From contig NZ_JAEELZ010000087.1 in assembly GCF_016282985.1 (NCBI RefSeq), positions 1 to 64,000 of the forward strand: a DNA stretch of 64,000 bases, read 5' to 3'. The stretch's first letter is position 1. Each line of letters opens with the position of its first letter. Positions 54,172-63,062 of the stretch are shown in pieces. The notes beneath the pieces were generated by a model. That model was not told the origin of the DNA. It did no database searches and worked only from the letters and a program-made list of their open reading frames with translations. Source of the stretch: Methanosphaera sp. Lineage in GTDB: Archaea; Methanobacteriota; Methanobacteria; Methanobacteriales; Methanobacteriaceae. The position numbers and the translations under genes were made by a program.

Positions 54172-55326
54172 TATTTCATAATTGACTGTACCTTCATCAA
54201 CTAATGCAGAGTTTTCATCAGTTATGGTTGCACCGAGAGTAATTTCATCTCCAAGTTCAGCTTTAACTGAATCTACAACAATAGTTACTCCTTTACGTAC
54301 TGTAATTACTCCATTAGTTGCCATTACGCTACCTTGGTAATTTACGTTTTCAACATAGGTTGCTGTGAAACTGATTGTGCCAGATGCGTTGCTTGGAATT
54401 TCGTATTGGATTGTTGCTTCTCCACTATTTCCAACAGTTGCACTTTGTGGAGTTCCTTCACCTACAGTTATGTTTACTGTACCATCAATAATAGCACTAT
54501 TGTTAGGGTCAGTTACACGAATAGTAACTGGTACTGTTGCTCCTTTGTTTCCAGATACATTGACTGCTGTAAGGGTTGTAGGAGTTCTTACTGTTAATGT
54601 AGCTGTTCCTTCTGCTGGGTCGTAGGTATCGTTTTGTAAGTAAGCTACTTTGATTGCGTGTCCACCAACAACTGCGTTGTTTGCTACTTCGTAACTGAAG
54701 GATACACTTCCACCTACAACATTTACTGGTTCTCCAGATAATGTGTTGTCAATGTATAATTGTGCTTGACCTGTTGATACATTATCACCATCTGCATCGG
54801 TAACTGTAGCTGTAATTGTAGCAGTTGTTCCTCTGTTTGCAGATAAGTTTTCTACAACAACGTTTGTTCCTTCACGTATGGATAATACTCCTGCTGCACT
54901 TGTACTTGCACCGTATGTCAAGGTTTCAATAAATATTGCTGTAATTTCAGTACCATCTTCGGTGTTTGATGGAATTTCATATTGTAATGTTGCAATACCG
55001 TTGGATACGTTTACTGGTGAACCGATGTTTACTCCACCTAGTTGGAATTGTACTGTACCTTCATTTACATTTTCTGTTGTGTGATGTTTTACAGTTGCTG
55101 AAAATGTTGCAGTTTCTCCTATGGATGCTAATACATTACTTACTGTGGTTACTGTTGGTATTCTTACTTCAAGTGTGTTGTAGCCTTCTGCATTTACGTA
55201 ATTATCGTTTTCTTGGTATACTCCGTAGAGTGTGTGACTTCCTGGTGTTGTGTCTCCTGGTATGGTATATGTTGTACTTGCTACTCCGTTTTCTACTGTT
55301 GCTGTTCCTATTTGGGTTCTAGTCAT
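54166..55326 (-). CDS. Tandem Ig-like repeat protein with half domains at both ends
   Basis: The 386-residue protein is almost entirely Ig-like repeats of about 95 residues: three full ones with the motif E(G)T-A-x-(I/V)...VxNGxAxxxYxIP, and half repeats at each end. It begins MTRTQIGTATVENGVASTTY (second half) and ends LVDEGTVNYEIE (first half). A strong AAGGAGACGAT ribosome binding site precedes ATG 55326. It has no signal peptide and lies in the head gene block. It is probably a polymerising or linking surface fibre. Confidence 0.65.
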   Translation of the reverse strand: MTRTQIGTATVENGVASTTYTIPGDTTPGSHTLYGVYQENDNYVNAEGYNTLEVRIPTVTTVSNVLASIGETATFSATVKHHTTENVNEGTVQFQLGGVNIGSPVNVSNGIATLQYEIPSNTEDGTEITAIFIETLTYGASTSAAGVLSIREGTNVVVENLSANRGTTATITATVTDADGDNVSTGQAQLYIDNTLSGEPVNVVGGSVSFSYEVANNAVVGGHAIKVAYLQNDTYDPAEGTATLTVRTPTTLTAVNVSGNKGATVPVTIRVTDPNNSAIIDGTVNITVGEGTPQSATVGNSGEATIQYEIPSNASGTISFTATYVENVNYQGSVMATNGVITVRKGVTIVVDSVKAELGDEITLGATITDENSALVDEGTVNYEIE

Positions 55327-55369
55327 ATTATCGTCTCCTTATTATTTTTTTAAATTGTTGTTGTGTTTG

Positions 55370-56431
55370 TTAATCTTCTAAGTAAAATGTTATTGTTCCA
55401 TCATGATTATCTCCGTACGGATCAATAATTTCTGCTTCAATATTTATTGTTTCATCAAGTTCACCATGAATTGGTGAAATTTCTACTTTTAATTCATTAG
55501 TATCAAATTCTAGTACTTTATTCATTAATTCTACTAATACAATGTTCAGAAAATCTACAAGACAATAAACGCTGTTACTGTACTCTGATTTTCCTTCAGG
55601 TATATCTAGATAGAAATAGAATAGGTCTAGTTGTCCATAAATTGTATCATATGAATCAGTTACGGTATCCGGTAAAACAAAGTTATGTTTTTTACCATTT
55701 GCTGCACTGAACTGGAATAGAACATCACTGTATTGCGTAGTGTTTAGTTCCTCATATGCTTTGTTTATGATTACTTTGTCTAGTGACATGTGTGATAATG
55801 TTATGAGTTCATCATCTTTTAATCTGTACTTGAGGGTGTTGTTTTCTTTGTTATTGTAGTAATCGTGGTTTTGATGAGTGTTATGATAGTTTGTTTTAAT
55901 GGGTAGTGTTATGATTGTTTTGTCTGATGTTTTTTTGAGGTCATACTTGTTATGTTTTGGGTATGGTTTTGGTGGTCTGTGATGATTTTGTAGTTCATCT
56001 CTTAGTTCCATGTTGGCTTTTTCAATTACTCTCATCATTATTTGGTTCATGAATTCATTGAAGTATTTGTTGATGACTTGTAGTCCTTCTTCATAATCTC
56101 TGTAATGGTCTACATCATGATAGAGTAAACCGTTCAGGTCTGTTTTGTAGATTTTTTTTGCTGGTACTGTGATGGTGTTTTGTTCTTCATCTTTGAATAT
56201 TACTTTGGTTACGTGTGTGACTCTTGTTTGGTTTTCGTTGAGTCGTAGGTGCATTTCCTTGATGCTTGCTTCTGCTATTCTTTTGTTGTCACCATCTGGT
56301 TTTTTTAGGTATATTCTGTGGTTGAGTGTATTGTTGATGTATATTCGTTGGTTGAATTTGCTTCTTAGTTTGCTGGTTCCTTCGAATTTGGCTATTATTG
56401 TTTCGTTTATTCTGTTGATTGTTATCGTCAA
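55370..56431 (-). CDS. Virion protein ending in a half Ig domain
   Basis: The 353-residue protein is unrecognised over most of its length. It has a basic N-terminus (KFNQRIYINNTLNHRIYLKK), a Lys/Asn/His-rich middle and a beta-rich later part. Its last 40 residues (KVEISPIHGELDETINIEAE, then DGTITFYLED) are the first half of an Ig-like repeat, cut off exactly where the next gene product begins with the second half. It probably anchors the following Ig fibre to the head. Confidence 0.55.
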   Translation of the reverse strand: MTITINRINETIIAKFEGTSKLRSKFNQRIYINNTLNHRIYLKKPDGDNKRIAEASIKEMHLRLNENQTRVTHVTKVIFKDEEQNTITVPAKKIYKTDLNGLLYHDVDHYRDYEEGLQVINKYFNEFMNQIMMRVIEKANMELRDELQNHHRPPKPYPKHNKYDLKKTSDKTIITLPIKTNYHNTHQNHDYYNNKENNTLKYRLKDDELITLSHMSLDKVIINKAYEELNTTQYSDVLFQFSAANGKKHNFVLPDTVTDSYDTIYGQLDLFYFYLDIPEGKSEYSNSVYCLVDFLNIVLVELMNKVLEFDTNELKVEISPIHGELDETINIEAEIIDPYGDNHDGTITFYLED

Positions 56432-56537
56432 TTCGTTTTCACCTCCAAATCGTGGGTGATATCTTGTTTTAAAACTAGTTTAAGTTTAGTTTTTCATGTG
56501 AAAATTAGTTAATACTATATTATGGGTGGTGAATTGA

Positions 56538-56558
56538 AGTGTTCCATGGTGGAACACT
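56538..56558. promoter_or_regulatory. 9-bp inverted repeat in the 224-base gap before the Ig genes
   Basis: AGTGTTCCA and TGGAACACT are perfect inverted repeats with a 3-base spacer (TGG). The gap separates the MuF gene and its two small followers from the Ig-type genes. No T run follows on the minus strand, so this is more likely an operator or RNA-processing hairpin than a terminator. Confidence 0.45.
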
Positions 56559-56655
56559 ATGGTTAAACAAAGACAAAATTTTGAGAATATAATTCATGTA
56601 TCCTCAATATACTATGTAACGATTATAGAAAAAAATTGTCAAAAATAGTTGGTGG

Positions 56656-56874
56656 TTAAATATATCCTTCAATTATTTCTCTTAAGGGAGATTCATTGAC
56701 ATACCAATGTATCTCTTTATCGGTATCACTAAGTAAATCTGGACGATCAGTTGCATATACACCAGAGACAGTAACACAACAATATATCATATCTTCAAGT
56801 AACCATAATGGTACTTCTCTTGTTTCATCATCAGGAACTTCTTCTAAATACTTACGTGGATTACGATTTATCAT
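56656..56874 (-). CDS. Small acidic protein downstream of the MuF gene; candidate immunity protein
   Basis: The start is placed at ATG 56874, seven bases after AGGAGG. The 72-residue product (MINRNPRKYLEEVPDDETRE) is acidic, with DRPDLLSDTDKEIHWYVNES near the end and no recognised domain. It overlaps the preceding small gene by about 14 bases, so the pair is coupled. Its place after a MuF-type gene with a divergent C-terminus is the only hint of function. Confidence 0.5.
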   Translation of the reverse strand: MINRNPRKYLEEVPDDETREVPLWLLEDMIYCCVTVSGVYATDRPDLLSDTDKEIHWYVNESPLREIIEGYI

Positions 56875-57193
56875 CAATATTCCTCCTTTTATTCATCAGA
56901 GACAAATATTTTATTGTAGGATCATAATACTTTTCTTCATGCATTTTTTCAAAAAAATCTATATCTAATGGATTTTCCCCCCCCATTTTAACATACCATC
57001 TTCCTAAATCCGCATCAGAATCACAGAACAACTTTTTTTTAATTGAATCAATTTTTTCAGTTTGATCTTCTATCTTATGATTTTCTGCTAAAAAATCATC
57101 TAACTCGTTTAACCATTCACATTCAATAGGAAAATCTTCTAAAAACTGTAATTTTCTTTTTTGATATTCCCTTAACTTCAACATCATAGTCAT
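56861..57193 (-). CDS. Small charged protein downstream of the MuF gene; candidate immunity protein
   Basis: The 110-residue product (MTMMLKLREYQKRKLQFLED) is helical and charged, without signal peptide or membrane segment, and no family is recognised. GGAGTGATATTTAA gives good support for ATG 57193. It begins eight bases after the MuF gene stop and overlaps the next small gene, so the three form one expression unit. Immunity to the MuF C-terminus is inferred from position. Confidence 0.5.
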   Translation of the reverse strand: MTMMLKLREYQKRKLQFLEDFPIECEWLNELDDFLAENHKIEDQTEKIDSIKKKLFCDSDADLGRWYVKMGGENPLDIDFFEKMHEEKYYDPTIKYLSLMNKRRNIDDKS

Positions 57194-57200
57194 TTAAATA

Positions 57201-58922
57201 TCACTCCAACAAAACCCTATCTGTTTCTATGCCCATTTTATTCAAATAATATATATACTGTTTGCTAACTTTTTCATTTCTTTCTTTCCTAAATTTATTG
57301 TGATATTCTTGAATAAGTCTTCTTCTATCAGAATCCAATTTTATTTTCCAATGTCGAGGACTAATTTTTTTATATTCTTCTTCAAGTAATTTATATTCTT
57401 CATTTATTATTTTATTAACTCTATCTATATTATCATAATATTCTTCATTAAAAACATTAAATATTTTATCCATATGTTCTTTGATTTCTTTTGCCTCATT
57501 TTTTGATAAATTAATTGATTTCATGAACCATACTTCACCATACATATTTGAAACTAAAACATAATTTACTTCAGGATTGGTTAATAAGTGATAAACATCT
57601 TGTCCACTAGGTGCGGATAATCCATAAGTATGTTTATAATGTTGATGAATAGATAAAACAGTTCCACTAATCCACCCACCATATAGAATACGCCCTCGTT
57701 CAGGGATACCTTTTATTTCTTTTGAAACCCTACCTGAAATATAATCATAAATTTTAGCATACTCCACAGTTTTCCCCTTGTATTCATTATAAAAATCTTT
57801 TATAAACTTAAATGTATGTTTTTTAAATTCTTTTGGTAAAAAGTATTTTTGATGGGTGTGTTTTTTGGATTCTTTATTTAATTTTTTTTCATCTTGTTCT
57901 ATTACTGAATAATCAAGAACTTCATAAGTATCTTTATTATTCATCATTTGAATAATATTCTTATTTATTTCTTTTTGTTTCTTATTTAAAGTATTTTGTG
58001 ATTTGATCTTTTCTGATTTCTTTTTATAATATTCATTTAATTTTTCATGTGGTTTGTATCCTTTGGGGTCGTTGGTGAAGCTTAGTGTGCATAGGCAGTT
58101 TGCACTGTTACTTGCACTACAAGTCCAGTCTCCAGGGTAATCCACATAATCAATATCACCAGTTTTATCATTTATTACGATAAACTTTTCTTCTAGTTTT
58201 ACTTTTTGTCCGTCAGTAAGATTATGTCGTGTCTTAGGATTAGGATGTTGATCCCAAACTTTGAATGTTGGTTTGTATTTGTCATCTAGTAATCGTGCCT
58301 TCTGCCATAGCACACGATTTGTCTTATTTTTTTCTAATCGTTTATTTTCACGTATAATCTGTTTACGGTACTTTTCTAGTTTTTCTTGTAACTTCTTGTT
58401 CTTCTTGATATCAGGGATATCTATTAATCCTTCTTTTTCTATTGCTTTATTCAATTGATTTATTGTTCGTTCAAGTGTTTGTTCATGTTGTGCTGTTAAG
58501 TCAATTGTCGTTTCACGAAGTATCCTGTCTAGGTCAACGTTTAATTGCATGTTATGGGTAATTCTTTTATCATTACGAATTTGCCTAGTGTCATTTAATA
58601 ATCTTTGATAGTTGATTTCGTACATGCGTTGATGTCTTCTTTGACGTCGTTTCATATCATTTACCATTGCCATTTGTATTAGCATGTTGGTATATGTTGG
58701 ATGTTCGCTAGCAAATTCGGGGAAGTACATTTCTACGAATTGTTGATAAAAATAGTAATTTGCAAAATGAGAAGGATTTTGGAGGAGATAGTATAACATT
58801 TCATTACTTAATTCTTTGTTCATGTAATGAGTCATGGGGTCATGACTCGCCTTGGCAGTGTAAAGGTAGTCTACTAGTTTTCTGACTTTCTTTTTGTTCC
58901 ATTTGTGTTTTAATATTATCAA
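57201..58922 (-). CDS. MuF/gp7-like minor head protein with divergent C-terminal domain
   Basis: The 573-residue protein follows the portal gene by 22 bases, as MuF/gp7 proteins do. Residues 1-290 are homologous to the ART-bearing copy at 16521-18362. The head-protein signature is NPKTRH (228-233), GDWTCSASNSANCLCTLSF (264-282). The C-terminus has a basic linker (295-355) and a domain with ILYGGWISGTVLSIHQHYKH (412-431), then SAPSGQDVYHLLTNPEVNYV and YGEVWFMKS. This resembles the HNHP-type domain found at the end of many phage MuF proteins, with HQHY in place of HNHP. A long helical tail follows. It may act as an effector delivered with DNA. Confidence 0.72.
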   Translation of the reverse strand: MIILKHKWNKKKVRKLVDYLYTAKASHDPMTHYMNKELSNEMLYYLLQNPSHFANYYFYQQFVEMYFPEFASEHPTYTNMLIQMAMVNDMKRRQRRHQRMYEINYQRLLNDTRQIRNDKRITHNMQLNVDLDRILRETTIDLTAQHEQTLERTINQLNKAIEKEGLIDIPDIKKNKKLQEKLEKYRKQIIRENKRLEKNKTNRVLWQKARLLDDKYKPTFKVWDQHPNPKTRHNLTDGQKVKLEEKFIVINDKTGDIDYVDYPGDWTCSASNSANCLCTLSFTNDPKGYKPHEKLNEYYKKKSEKIKSQNTLNKKQKEINKNIIQMMNNKDTYEVLDYSVIEQDEKKLNKESKKHTHQKYFLPKEFKKHTFKFIKDFYNEYKGKTVEYAKIYDYISGRVSKEIKGIPERGRILYGGWISGTVLSIHQHYKHTYGLSAPSGQDVYHLLTNPEVNYVLVSNMYGEVWFMKSINLSKNEAKEIKEHMDKIFNVFNEEYYDNIDRVNKIINEEYKLLEEEYKKISPRHWKIKLDSDRRRLIQEYHNKFRKERNEKVSKQYIYYLNKMGIETDRVLLE

Positions 58923-58943
58923 ACAGTATCACCCCACCCATGT

Positions 58944-60440
58944 TTATTCTGTGGTGATATGGTTCATGGTGATACCTGTTTCATCACGAAGGTATTCATT
59001 CAAATCATCAATAACCTGATTATACTTGTTTTCCTGTTCAATGTTTTCTTTTGTGTCACCTAGTGTATGTCCATTGTAGAAACGCATTTGCATTAATTCA
59101 TCATCTGGGTCAATGTTTTCTTGAATATCTATTTGTGGATATATATCTGCAACAAGTTCTAATGTATTACCTAATGTTAGAATACCATTATTAAATCCTT
59201 TCAGAATATTATCTAATTTTGTAGCAGTATTATCTACAAATTCTGGAGTAGATATGGTTAAGTTACTTTTTACTTTCAAGAACTTATTATTAAACAAGTT
59301 CAATGGACTTTTATAGAACATTTGATTCGGTCTAACCTCATGAGTAGCATAAGTTTCAAGTATCTTCTCAGACTGATTACTGTTCATACTTTCCTTGTTT
59401 TCCATGAGCATTAATCGTTGTGGAGGAACCCTGTAACTTTTGTAGATACTTTTTTTATTTGCTTCTTCTAATCCTTCAAGGTACTGGTAATTGTTATCAG
59501 TTAATGCTTGATATTGCATTGTTACTCCACGTTCATCGTTATCTGTGGTGAGATATGCAAACATTGTTCCACCATTTGTTTGATCCATATATTCCTCAAG
59601 GTAATGGTCAATACGTTTTTCATCAGGGTTTTCTGGATCAGGTAGTAGTGGTGGTCCTTCAAATAATAATATTCCAGCAGGCACATTTCCTCTTCTTATC
59701 TTAGCAAGATTCATTTTCTTGATTGCTATGTTAGTGTAAATTTTCTCAGATACACTTTCCCACTTAGGTATGTCATAAAACATGTCTTCCTGACAACCTC
59801 CAAACCATAAACACCAGTTCATATTATGATAATCTAATTCTTCAAGGATTTCATCATCACAATATTTTTCTAGTAAGGAGTAGTCTTTTCCCACTATCTT
59901 TAGTAGTACTTGGTTGCCATTGTTGTCACGGTGTTCTACAAAGTAGAATTCATATTCTTTTCCTGTTACTTCACTTATGAATTTTTGTACTAGTATTCCG
60001 TTGATGGTTGTTACTGGTATTTGTTGTAGTTCGTATGTATCATGGGGTTTGTGTTCTATGATTTCACATGAACCGAATCCTGCATATGCATGTTCTAGTA
60101 ATGAGTAGTATAGTTGTATTTTGTTTTCATTGTTGTTCCACATTCTGTTGATTTTGTCTATTTCTTTTTCATCTGCTTCTTTGTCTTCTAGTCCGAAGTC
60201 GTTGAGTATGATGTCTTTGATGTATGTTTCTATTACTGCGTTGAGGTCATCACATCGGTGGTATACGTATCTGCATATGTCTACGGGTATTATTGGTTGG
60301 ATGTATATACTGTTTTTATCGTGTTTCGTGGTGGTTGGTGCTTGTGTGAGTGTCAGGTATTCTTCTAGTCTTTGTTGGTATTCTGTTGCTTCGGGTAGGT
60401 AATCTACTCCTTCTTCTTTTTCTGTTGTTTCTATCTTCAT
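58944..60440 (-). CDS. Portal protein
   Basis: The 498-residue protein lies between the large terminase and MuF genes. It has DICRYVYHRCDDLNAVIETY near residue 54, LEHAYAGFGSCEIIEHKPHD near 107, YKSYRVPPQRLMLMENKESM near 335 and NQSEKILETYATHEVRPNQM near 358. These match the PBSX/Mu-type portal pattern, with a wing/crown fold and a conserved 'fRVPP' element. The dodecamer forms the DNA channel and docks terminase and connector. The start follows terminase by six bases. Confidence 0.85.
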   Translation of the reverse strand: MKIETTEKEEGVDYLPEATEYQQRLEEYLTLTQAPTTTKHDKNSIYIQPIIPVDICRYVYHRCDDLNAVIETYIKDIILNDFGLEDKEADEKEIDKINRMWNNNENKIQLYYSLLEHAYAGFGSCEIIEHKPHDTYELQQIPVTTINGILVQKFISEVTGKEYEFYFVEHRDNNGNQVLLKIVGKDYSLLEKYCDDEILEELDYHNMNWCLWFGGCQEDMFYDIPKWESVSEKIYTNIAIKKMNLAKIRRGNVPAGILLFEGPPLLPDPENPDEKRIDHYLEEYMDQTNGGTMFAYLTTDNDERGVTMQYQALTDNNYQYLEGLEEANKKSIYKSYRVPPQRLMLMENKESMNSNQSEKILETYATHEVRPNQMFYKSPLNLFNNKFLKVKSNLTISTPEFVDNTATKLDNILKGFNNGILTLGNTLELVADIYPQIDIQENIDPDDELMQMRFYNGHTLGDTKENIEQENKYNQVIDDLNEYLRDETGITMNHITTE

Positions 60441-60445
60441 ATTTT

Positions 60446-61879
60446 TTATGCCTCGGCTTTATTGTTTCTGTTATAGTATTCTTCTACGCTGAATAGCTTA
60501 TTTATCTCGTTATATGCTAATGTGCAACTGTCCAGGTAGTCTGGGCTTTTATGTTTTTTCATGATTTTCTTGTCTGGGTGAACATACATGAATTGGTTTT
60601 GTAATAAGTGCTTGTTGGGTATGTTATTTCTTATTTGTACATATCCTTGTCTTATTCCATATGCTAGTGGTCTTGCTCTTTCGTACTTGTTTTTATGAAC
60701 TGGTTTGAGTTTTACTGTGAATGGGTATTGGTCTTGTATTTTTCGTAGCACTCTTTTGTAATGTTTTAGTGCGTCTTTTCCGTAGCTTCCTGGTTCTCCT
60801 TCGAATATTATTCTGTTGAGGTTTACTTTTTGTTTGCATGTTAGTATGAATTCTATTAGGTTGTCTTCGAATGTTGATTCGTTGACGTGTATGTTGTCGT
60901 CTAGTATTACTCTTCCATCTTTTTGTAGTAGTTCTAGTGTCATGCTGGTATAGTCTCTTCCTTCTCCAGCTACATCTATACCAACTATACTGAATACCGT
61001 GTCTTTGTAGTTGTAAGTGTTTATGTTGCATTCGCTGTTACTTAATTGTTCTCGTGTGAGTAGTAGTCCTTCGTTTGGTACGTAGTCCCAGTCACCAAAT
61101 CTCATGAATGCTTGTTGTACTGGACTCATCTCAGATAGTCGTTTATCATATGCTAATCGGTCAACGTAGGGATTCATCATAAGGTTTAACTGATAATGTT
61201 TATGCGGACTTTCCGGGTCTATGAAGTTTTTTCTTAGCCAGTCTACTCCGGGACCAAAACTTGGGTTACTGTTTAGGATATATGTTTCAGGAATGTAATC
61301 AAAACCATTCCATGGCCTGATACTACGGGGTAAAAATTCAAGAATATCTCCTGGTATTTCACTTGCTTCTTCCACGAAAATAATATGATAACTGGTTCCT
61401 CTTATCTTATCCATCTGATCTTCACGGTCACAGTACCCATAGTATATACGTGCACCATTAGGTGCTTCAAAGTACATTTCAGTTTTATTTTCACGACAAG
61501 CATATTTACCTAAACGTCGTTTATCTAATAACCAGTTACGTAGTTTATCTACTGCTCCACCAGAGGATACTACTTGTTTATATGTATTTCTTAGTATGAT
61601 TGATCTATAATTAGGGTACATGAGGTAACGTGCAGCCATGATTGCTATCATCTGACTTTTACCACTAAATGCTCCACCAGATATTAATTTATAATCAGGG
61701 TATTTCTGTTCACATTCATCAAGTAATATCATCATTTGTTCAAAGTAGGGTTCTACTTTATGATTAGGATATTTCTTGCTTCCTTTTGGAATGTAAGGGT
61801 TTCGTAGTATTTCATATGCGTATGTTGATTCTTGTAGTGGCGTGATTGTCTTGTTTAGTTCTGTGTAATTTATTTGCAA
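60446..61879 (-). CDS. terL: Terminase large subunit
   Basis: The 477-residue protein has a Walker A motif GGAFSGKS (68-75), a Walker B IIFVEEASE (166-174), the coupling motif near ILNSNPSF (201-208), and an RNase H-like nuclease with D302 (VGIDVAGEGRDY), E360 (RIIFEGEPGSYGKDA) and D447 (HKSPDYLDS). It packages genome DNA into proheads with ATP and cuts it at the end of packaging. It overlaps the small subunit by ten bases. Confidence 0.93.
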   Translation of the reverse strand: MQINYTELNKTITPLQESTYAYEILRNPYIPKGSKKYPNHKVEPYFEQMMILLDECEQKYPDYKLISGGAFSGKSQMIAIMAARYLMYPNYRSIILRNTYKQVVSSGGAVDKLRNWLLDKRRLGKYACRENKTEMYFEAPNGARIYYGYCDREDQMDKIRGTSYHIIFVEEASEIPGDILEFLPRSIRPWNGFDYIPETYILNSNPSFGPGVDWLRKNFIDPESPHKHYQLNLMMNPYVDRLAYDKRLSEMSPVQQAFMRFGDWDYVPNEGLLLTREQLSNSECNINTYNYKDTVFSIVGIDVAGEGRDYTSMTLELLQKDGRVILDDNIHVNESTFEDNLIEFILTCKQKVNLNRIIFEGEPGSYGKDALKHYKRVLRKIQDQYPFTVKLKPVHKNKYERARPLAYGIRQGYVQIRNNIPNKHLLQNQFMYVHPDKKIMKKHKSPDYLDSCTLAYNEINKLFSVEEYYNRNNKAEA

Positions 61880-62472
61880 TCTTTGTCACCATCTTTTATG
61901 TTTTCTGCTGGGTGTTGTATTTCCGTACTTCCTTGCATTCTGGCCATTGTGATTTTGTTATGTGCTTCTTCGTTGTTTAGTATTGTTTCTATGTATTCTG
62001 ATGCTTCATCATTTGGTTCTTCGTCTGGTGTCATTTTGTGTCCTGTTATTGTGTAGTATCTGTTCATTGTTATTTGTGCACTTTCTTCTGTTTTTTTTAG
62101 TGTGTTGCTTATGGTGCTGCTTTGTAGTGTTTTGTTGTTGAATCTTTCTTGCTGGTCGTCTATTAAATCTATTTCAAGGTGTGTTGATTTTATTGCTAGT
62201 TGTAATTGTGACCAGTTTAAATCTAGGAATATTCCTTCTTGTTTTTTGAGTCTTTTGTTTCGTACGTGTTCTAGGTAATTTTGTCCTCGGGGTATCCAAT
62301 CGTTTTTTGAGGATAGTTTTGTGATTTTGCTGTAACTGTATTGGTTTTTTTGGCTGAATTTTTCTAAGGTGATTGTTGGGTCGTCGAGTAGTTCGTGGTA
62401 ATATAATTCTAGTATATCATATCCTCTTTCGTGTTTTCGTTTGTGGTAGTCATATTTGTCCACATGTCTCAT
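61870..62472 (-). CDS. terS: Terminase small subunit-like protein
   Basis: The 200-residue protein has an N-terminal helix-turn-helix-like region (about 25-60, with DPTITLEKFSQKNQYSYSKI), a helical middle (oligomerisation) and an acidic C-terminus (ENIKDGDKDCK). The position before terL and the layout fit TerS, which recognises the packaging site. The ATG lies only two bases after GGAG, and a GTG three codons downstream is also possible, so the start is not certain. Confidence 0.72.
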   Translation of the reverse strand: MRHVDKYDYHKRKHERGYDILELYYHELLDDPTITLEKFSQKNQYSYSKITKLSSKNDWIPRGQNYLEHVRNKRLKKQEGIFLDLNWSQLQLAIKSTHLEIDLIDDQQERFNNKTLQSSTISNTLKKTEESAQITMNRYYTITGHKMTPDEEPNDEASEYIETILNNEEAHNKITMARMQGSTEIQHPAENIKDGDKDCK

Positions 62473-62702
62473 CTCTCCTTTATTGTTTCATTTTCTTTCA
62501 TTTTCTTTCATTTTTGATACCTAGTCTCCGCCTTGGTATGTGGGGTTTAAAAAAAATAGTTTGTTCCCCTTTTTTTGAACATTGTTTATTGTTGTCAGAT
62601 AAATTACGGGGTTTTAGTTTTTTTGTTTGAACAATGATTATTTTTTTTGTTTATTGTTGTTTATTGTTTGTTTAGTTTATATTGTGTTTTGAACATGTTG
62701 TG
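62473..62702. promoter_or_regulatory. 230-base gap before terS with tandem repeats; candidate late promoter or packaging site
   Basis: The gap holds two exact tandem copies of TTTTCTTTCA (62491-62510), preceded by a similar TATTGTTTCA. It also has a TGTTC...GAACA inverted pair (62564-62582) and several T-rich runs. Packaging sites often lie in or next to terS, and direct repeats are typical of them. No gene is seen here. The function is inferred. Confidence 0.35.
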
Positions 62703-63062
62703 TTATATGAATTTTATTATCTCAATTAGTAATGCTGCTCCGACTCCTGTTCCTAATGCCATGAGTATTTGTTTGTATATTTCTAGTCTTTTAGATATTG
62801 TTCTTATTTCTTCTCCGTGTTTGGTAGCTACTTCTTTGAGTCTGTCAATGCATTGTATTTTTTGTTCAACTACTTGTTGTCTTTGTGTTAGTTCGATGAG
62901 TGTTTTGTTTTGTTCATTTTGTCCTTGTTGCATTATCTGTAATGTTTTCATTAGTTCTTTGAAATTTTCTTTTTGAGCATTTTCAAGGTGGTCTAATCTG
63001 TATAATATTATCAGGTAATCTTTGTATTCTTCTTCGTCATGTTTAGTTTCATTGCACATCAT
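62703..63062 (-). CDS. Coiled-coil protein with C-terminal membrane anchor (XhlA-like)
   Basis: The start is set at ATG 63062; the longer frame begins at a GTG (63074) with no ribosome binding site. The 119-residue product has a long coiled coil (about 15-95, MKTLQIMQQGQNEQNKTLIE) and one C-terminal hydrophobic segment (ILMALGTGVGAALLIEIIKF). This layout is that of XhlA-type hemolysin/holin partners in phages. It overlaps the upstream two-span gene, which fits a lysis pair. Confidence 0.6.
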   Translation of the reverse strand: MMCNETKHDEEEYKDYLIILYRLDHLENAQKENFKELMKTLQIMQQGQNEQNKTLIELTQRQQVVEQKIQCIDRLKEVATKHGEEIRTISKRLEIYKQILMALGTGVGAALLIEIIKFI

